From assembly GCF_029945685.1 (NCBI RefSeq), contig NZ_JAQSDA010000020.1:124001-188000 (forward strand): 64,000 nt of DNA, read 5' to 3'. The stretch is from Polaromonas sp. (GTDB lineage Bacteria; Pseudomonadota; Gammaproteobacteria; Burkholderiales; Burkholderiaceae_C). The notes under the pieces are model-generated. The model worked only from the letters and a program-made list of their open reading frames with translations, was not told the origin of the DNA and did not search any database. The translations under genes and the position numbers were made by a program. Of this stretch, positions 62,709 to 64,000 are shown piece after piece; the stretch's first letter is position 1, and every line of letters starts with the position of its first letter.

Positions 62709-64000
62709 TCAGAAGTTCAACGTCCGCTTGTCGACGGCCAGCGCAGCCTCCTTGGTGGCCTCGCTGAGCGATGGATGGGCGTGGCAGATTCTCGCAATGT
62801 CCTCTGCACTGGCCCGGAATTCCATGGCCACCACGCATTCGGCAATCAGTTCGCTGGCGAAGGGTCCAACGATGTGTACGCCGAGAATTTCGTCGGTGGT
62901 GGCATCCGCCAGCATCTTCACCATGCCGGTGGTGTCACCGAGCGCCCGCGCACGCCCGTTGGCCATGAAGGGGAAGGTGCCGGCCTTGTAGGCCCGACCG
63001 GCCGCCTTCAGTTGCTCTTCGGTCTGACCCACCCACGCGATCTCAGGGTTGGTGTAAATCACCCACGGAATGGTATTGAAGTTGACATGGCCGTGCTGGC
63101 CGGCAATGCGCTCGGCCACCGCGACGCCCTCTTCCTCCGCCTTATGCGCCAGCATGGGGCCGCGCACCACATCACCGACCGCCCAGACATTGGGTAGATT
63201 GGTTTTGCATTCCTCGTCGACCACGATGGCCCCGCGTTCGTCGAGCTTCAGGCCCACAACTTCCGGCGCCAGGCCAATGGTATTGGCGGTCCGGCCGATC
63301 GAGACAATCAGCTTGTCGACCTCAAGCGTCTGGGCCTCGCCCTTGGCGTTGGTCCAGGCGACGGACACGCCCTTTTTTCCGGATTTGATCTCGCCAACCT
63401 TGACGCCGAGCTCGATCTTCAGGCCCTGCTTGACAAAGGCCTTGTGCGCTTCCTTGGCAATTTGCTGATCGACGGCGCCCAGGAAGGTTGGCAGGCCTTC
63501 CAGAATGGTCACCTCGGCACCGAGGCGCCGCCAGACCGAGCCCATTTCCAGGCCGATCACGCCGGAGCCGATGAGGCCCAGTTTTTTGGGCACGGCACCG
63601 ATGCGCAGGGCGCCGTCGTTGGACAGAATGGTTTCCTCGTCGAAAGGAGCACCGGGCAAGGCGCGCGCATTCGACCCGGTGGCCACGATGACGTGTTTGC
63701 CAGAGATGGTTTCTTCGGCGGCGCCCGCCACCTTGATGTCATAAAGACCGTCCTTCGCCGCGACGAAAGAGCCCCGGCCATGGAAGAAGGTGACCTTGTT
63801 CTTCTTGAACAGGTAGACGATGCCGTCGTTGTTCTGCTTGACGACCGTGTCCTTGCGCGCCAGCATTTTCGCGACGTCCAGGCCCAGTCCCTTGACCTCG
63901 ATACCATGGTCGGCAAAGTGGTGAGCGGCATGGTCGTAGTGTTCGGACGATTGCAGCAAGGCCTTGGACGGAATGCAGCCGATGTTGGTGCAAGTACCAC
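62709..64000 (-). CDS. lpd: Dihydrolipoamide dehydrogenase, 5'-truncated
   Basis: The C-terminal 430 residues of the E3 flavoprotein; the beginning lies beyond the window edge. The redox-active disulfide is seen at the edge (GTCTNIGCIPSKALLQ). The NAD-binding motif LGLIGSGVIGLEMGSVWRRL and the His-Glu pair ICHAHPSLSEA complete the active site. VWAVGDVVRGPMLAHKA marks the FAD domain. Downstream zapE suggests that this is the E3 of the 2-oxoglutarate dehydrogenase complex (odhA-odhB-odhL). Confidence 0.96.
   Translation of the reverse strand, partial: GTCTNIGCIPSKALLQSSEHYDHAAHHFADHGIEVKGLGLDVAKMLARKDTVVKQNNDGIVYLFKKNKVTFFHGRGSFVAAKDGLYDIKVAGAAEETISGKHVIVATGSNARALPGAPFDEETILSNDGALRIGAVPKKLGLIGSGVIGLEMGSVWRRLGAEVTILEGLPTFLGAVDQQIAKEAHKAFVKQGLKIELGVKVGEIKSGKKGVSVAWTNAKGEAQTLEVDKLIVSIGRTANTIGLAPEVVGLKLDERGAIVVDEECKTNLPNVWAVGDVVRGPMLAHKAEEEGVAVAERIAGQHGHVNFNTIPWVIYTNPEIAWVGQTEEQLKAAGRAYKAGTFPFMANGRARALGDTTGMVKMLADATTDEILGVHIVGPFASELIAECVVAMEFRASAEDIARICHAHPSLSEATKEAALAVDKRTLNF

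Overview
The window reads as chromosome of a beta-proteobacterium of the Burkholderiales, most likely family Comamonadaceae (Polaromonas/Rhodoferax/Variovorax-like). This rests on the high GC, the gene order ndk-rlmN-pilF-rodZ-ispG-hisS-yfgM-bamB-der-hfq-hflX-hflK-hflC-DUF2065-hisZ-purA, the lpd-zapE end of a 2-oxoglutarate dehydrogenase operon, and two dispersed intergenic repeat families that I associate with this family. I see no rRNA, tRNA, CRISPR array, insertion sequence, prophage or plasmid origin.

Layout. 0-4.2 kb: an AlkK-like acyl-CoA ligase divergent from a Crp/Fnr-type regulator, then an acetoacetyl-CoA reductase (PhaB type). 4.2-16.8 kb: an accessory, stress-flavoured region with secreted and lipoprotein genes, a CHRD protein, a Ku-LigD end-joining operon, a His-rich YXWXGXW protein, a glycine-zipper/DUF2383 protein, a GST-like protein, a methyltransferase and a decayed OmpA tail. 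The short motif TGTAGGAC recurs in the spacers here. 16.8-21.5 kb: beta-oxidation genes (acyl-CoA dehydrogenase divergent from thiolase-fadB) around a fatty-acid-regulator-like palindrome. 21.5-27.3 kb: a tight five-gene operon (flavin reductase, NicX-family ring-cleavage dioxygenase, NicD-like hydrolase, ACAD-fold protein without a visible catalytic glutamate, CoA ligase) divergent from a MarR regulator. 27.3-30.4 kb: a MarR-GNAT fusion with a perfect operator palindrome, an EamA exporter and a split chromate transporter. 30.5-35.2 kb: rlmB, a degenerate cyclase-domain protein, an orphan YbbA-like ATPase divergent from a TesA-like esterase, mnmH and a small basic protein. 35.2-57 kb: housekeeping genes on the minus strand (metC, a phosphoribosyltransferase, purA, hisZ, hflCK, hflX, hfq, der, bamB, yfgM, hisS, ispG, rodZ, pilF, rlmN, ndk, rluB, scpB, rluD). 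57-64 kb: bamD, a DinG-like helicase, a DUF465 protein, a PP2C phosphatase, a coiled-coil secreted protein, zapE and a 5'-truncated lpd.

The best candidate for an undescribed system is the 21.5-27.3 kb operon. NicX-type cleavage of a dihydroxypyridine and NicD-type deformylation sit together with a flavin reductase and an ACAD-fold protein that looks more like an FADH2-dependent monooxygenase than a dehydrogenase, plus a CoA ligase and neighbouring beta-oxidation genes. This suggests catabolism of an N-heteroaromatic compound, possibly with a side chain, under MarR control. The second notable signal is a repeat family (eleven copies seen) that lies both between genes and inside reading frames, including one copy that encodes much of the BamB signal peptide.
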